Assembly (NCBI GenBank): GCA_030695285.1
Contig: JAUYTF010000106.1
Span: 1 to 15,529 of the forward strand
Direction: 5' to 3'
DNA from: Eubacteriales bacterium
Lineage (GTDB): Bacteria > Bacillota > Clostridia > Christensenellales > CAG-138
DNA: 15,529 nt
Numbering within the stretch: the first letter of the stretch is position 1; each line of letters starts with the position of its first letter. Both the position numbers and the translations under genes were made by a program. This document shows, one piece after another, positions 14,092 to 15,529 of this stretch. The notes under the pieces were generated by a model, which ran no database searches, was not told where the DNA came from, and saw only the letters and a program-made list of their open reading frames with translations.

Positions 14092-14105
14092 GGTAATGCA
14101 TTACT
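14092..14105. promoter_or_regulatory. MarR operator 2, near-perfect copy
   Basis: GGTAATGCATTACT repeats the first palindrome with the same GGTAAT half-site, 24 nt centre to centre, just downstream of the expected +1. Two aligned sites suggest two MarR dimers on one promoter. Confidence 0.7.
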
Positions 14106-14127
14106 AAAAAGCGAAATGGAGACAACG

Positions 14128-14592
14128 ATGGAGCAGATGCAGGAAATGCTGGACGGGATGGACGACAAAACATTTGTGTTTGGCTCGCTGTTTGTCACGG
14201 CAAATCTACTAGAGACGCTGCTGGATCGCGCGTTTGCATCATATGGCATCACGGTCAAGCAATGGCTGTTGCTGATCACCATCACGTCGCTGTTTCGCGA
14301 GCCGCCGTCGGTGAAGCAGGTTGCGGGGGCGATGGGGACTTCGCACCAAAACGTGAAGCAGGTTGCGCTCAACCTTGAGAAACGCGGGTATCTGCGCCTG
14401 GTTAAGGACGCGAAGGACGCGCGCGTGACGCGGCTTGTGACCACGAATGCATGCCGCGCGTTTGGCGAGGAAACTAGTCAGGCAGGCGACACTTTCATGG
14501 AAGAGGTGTTTGGAGGAGTTGGCGCGGAGGATTTGCGCGGCGCGCGCACTGCGCTGCTCTCGCTCTGGCAAAACGCGCTGAAGATGAAGTAG
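14128..14592 (+). CDS. MarR-family transcriptional regulator
   Basis: This 154-residue protein shows the MarR winged helix. A dimerisation helix (FVFGSLFVTANLLETLLDRA) is followed by GITVKQWLLLITITSL, the recognition region PSVKQVAGAMGTSHQNVKQVAL, and the wing LVKDAKDARVTRLV with its Asp-x-Arg turn. The frame is open from 14050, but that would start inside the promoter. The ATG at 14116 lacks a ribosome binding site, whereas the ATG at 14128 has TGGAG 6 nt upstream and is preferred. Two palindromes flank the start site, so autorepression is likely. It lies 64 nt before a flavodoxin-like gene, suggesting a redox or small-aromatic signal. It has no cysteine in the DNA-binding region and a single one near residue 112, so thiol sensing is not obvious. 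Confidence 0.93.
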   Translation: MEQMQEMLDGMDDKTFVFGSLFVTANLLETLLDRAFASYGITVKQWLLLITITSLFREPPSVKQVAGAMGTSHQNVKQVALNLEKRGYLRLVKDAKDARVTRLVTTNACRAFGEETSQAGDTFMEEVFGGVGAEDLRGARTALLSLWQNALKMK

Positions 14593-14656
14593 ATACAGTA
14601 CACAGACCGGACAGAACAGGAAAGAGAACGCGCAAACGCGCAAGGGGGAAGCACAC

Positions 14657-15142
14657 ATGAAAACACTGGTACTCTATGCCACGCAATACGGGTATGCCGC
14701 GGACTGCGCAGCACAGCTGAAGGCGGAGCTCGCGGGGGATGTGACGCTGGTTGACCTGGGCAAACAGAACGCGCCGGAACTGCAAAGTTATGACGCAGTG
14801 ATCGTCGGGGGATCGATCTACATGGGACGCGTGCAGGCAAAGGTTTCAGCGTTTTGCGCGGCGCATGAGGGCGAGCTGCTGCAAAAAACGCTGGGGCTGT
14901 ATCTTTGCTGCGGGTTGCCGCAAAATCTGGAGCAGTGTCTGGAAACGTCGTTTCCTGCGAAGTTGCGCGCGCGGGCAAAGGCGGTCGGCTGCTTTGGGGG
15001 AGAGCTCCGCACCGCACGTATGAAACCCATGCATAAGCTGATTGCGAACGTGATGCAGAAGGCGGGCGGCAAGAGCGGCATCGAGCCGCCCAAAGCAAAC
15101 CCGCAGGCGGTGCTGGATTTTGCCGCTGCAATGAACGCATAA
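14657..15142 (+). CDS. Flavodoxin-like protein (HemG/flavodoxin domain)
   Basis: This 161-residue protein starts MKTLVLYATQYGYAADCA, the FMN phosphate-binding loop of the flavodoxin fold. DAVIVGGSIYMGRVQAKV follows in the second strand-loop, as in flavodoxin-domain proteins related to protoporphyrinogen oxidase HemG. A central LGLYLCCGL strand and a basic C-terminal part (MKPMHKLIANVMQKAGG) are also seen in that subgroup. It should bind FMN and act as a cytosolic electron carrier or oxidoreductase; no haem genes are nearby to support a true HemG role. AGGGGGAA lies about 7 nt before the ATG. It is second in an operon with the MarR gene and ends in a hairpin terminator, so the MarR protein probably controls it. 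Confidence 0.88.
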   Translation: MKTLVLYATQYGYAADCAAQLKAELAGDVTLVDLGKQNAPELQSYDAVIVGGSIYMGRVQAKVSAFCAAHEGELLQKTLGLYLCCGLPQNLEQCLETSFPAKLRARAKAVGCFGGELRTARMKPMHKLIANVMQKAGGKSGIEPPKANPQAVLDFAAAMNA

Positions 15143-15159
15143 AGGAATGCAGGTAGAAG

Positions 15160-15185
15160 AAAACGGAGCCGGGTGGCTCCGTTTT
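15160..15185. terminator. Terminator after the flavodoxin-like gene
   Basis: AAAACGGAGCC (15160-15170) pairs perfectly with GGCTCCGTTTT (15175-15185) around a GGGT loop. The T-tracts are short (four) but present on both strands, so it may also end the minus-strand gene at 15267. Confidence 0.78.
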
Positions 15186-15266
15186 CGTTATTCGCCTGCA
15201 TCCGGAGCAATGCTGTTGATCGGACCGAAAGAGTTGAAACTGACTAAGATAATGAATCGAAGCGGG

Positions 15267-15527
15267 TCACGGAAGAACGTTTGGCTCATAGTCTATGGTA
15301 CCAAATGTGTACCATGTCTTTGATTTGTCGTCTCCCGTTTCAGTTAACCTAATAAAGAATCTTTGGAATATATCATCCCGATATTCGCAAAAGATTAGTC
15401 CGTACTCATATTGCTTATCATCGAATAACGCGAGCCCTTCGTTTGATATCCTGAAATAGTAGTGTACATCGGCATATTCCTTCCGATAATCGGCATATGA
15501 TGTATACAGCTTCTCGGAAATAATCCT
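15267..15527 (-). CDS. Unrecognised protein, C-terminal 86 residues (partial)
   Basis: The minus strand is open for 87 codons from the window edge to a TGA at 15269-15267; the other two frames of that strand are broken. The peptide is rich in aromatic and charged residues: KLYTSYADYRKEYADVHYYF, then GLALFDDKQYEYGLIFCEYR, RFFIRLTETGDDKS and a final WYTFGTIDYEPNVLP. I do not recognise a family, and there is no membrane segment. Codon use is more A/T-rich (AGA, ATA, TTA, TAT) than in the GC-rich genes to its left, which may mark a different origin. It converges on the MarR-flavodoxin operon. Confidence 0.65.
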   Translation of the reverse strand, partial: RIISEKLYTSYADYRKEYADVHYYFRISNEGLALFDDKQYEYGLIFCEYRDDIFQRFFIRLTETGDDKSKTWYTFGTIDYEPNVLP

Positions 15528-15529
15528 CT

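Noticed and set aside
15295..15315. Inverted repeat ATGGTAC-n7-GTACCAT
   Set aside because: It lies inside the C-terminal coding part of the right-edge gene (WYTFGT codons), so a regulatory role is unlikely.

Overview
The window looks like a chromosomal segment of a Gram-positive anaerobe of the class Clostridia with moderately high GC. The evidence is consensus sigma-A promoters (TTGACA/TATAAT, 17-bp spacers), AGGAGG-type ribosome binding sites, compact intrinsic terminators, and gene content: a glycyl-radical-enzyme activase, bacterioferritin, a cytoplasmic GH9 glucanase, and LacI, GntR, TetR and MarR regulators. No rRNA, tRNA, CRISPR array, transposase or phage gene was seen. The species cannot be named from the sequence alone.

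Layout, left to right. (1) 1-174, minus strand: N-terminus of a probable radical SAM protein, cut by the window edge. (2) 175-622: non-coding, with a 7-bp inverted repeat and a degenerate 52-nt tandem repeat. (3) 623-6062, plus strand: apparent operon of a GtrA-type membrane protein, a TetR regulator (ATGA overlap), a class III aminotransferase of the glutamate-1-semialdehyde aminomutase type, an FGGY carbohydrate kinase and a two-domain class II aldolase, ending in a bidirectional terminator shared with (4). (4) 6184-8689, minus strand: LacI regulator then a GH9 glycoside hydrolase, driven by a perfect-consensus promoter with an operator-like dyad at the predicted +1. (5) 9292-10059, plus: GntR/UTRA regulator. 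(6) 10060-10554: intergenic region holding a candidate structured RNA (about 10167-10327) and a cluster of inverted repeats. (7) 10555-10830, plus: small unknown protein from a strong promoter, followed by about 4.5 copies of a 65-nt tandem repeat built of terminator-like hairpins. (8) 11456-11923, plus: bacterioferritin with all ferroxidase ligands and the haem Met. (9) 12074-12823, minus: orphan glycyl-radical-enzyme activase, facing (10) 13006-13995, plus: Gfo/Idh/MocA oxidoreductase. (11) 14128-15142, plus: MarR regulator and flavodoxin-like protein, with two palindromic operators on the promoter. (12) 15267-15527, minus: C-terminus of an unrecognised protein, cut by the right edge.

The most coherent unit is the aminotransferase-kinase-aldolase set. 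A carbonyl made by transamination, phosphorylation by the FGGY kinase, then retro-aldol cleavage by a FucA-like domain would form a three-step catabolic route. The substrate is not evident and no transporter is present. The best candidates for undescribed biology are this cassette (with its degenerate N-terminal aldolase domain), the structured RNA candidate, and the hairpin tandem array.
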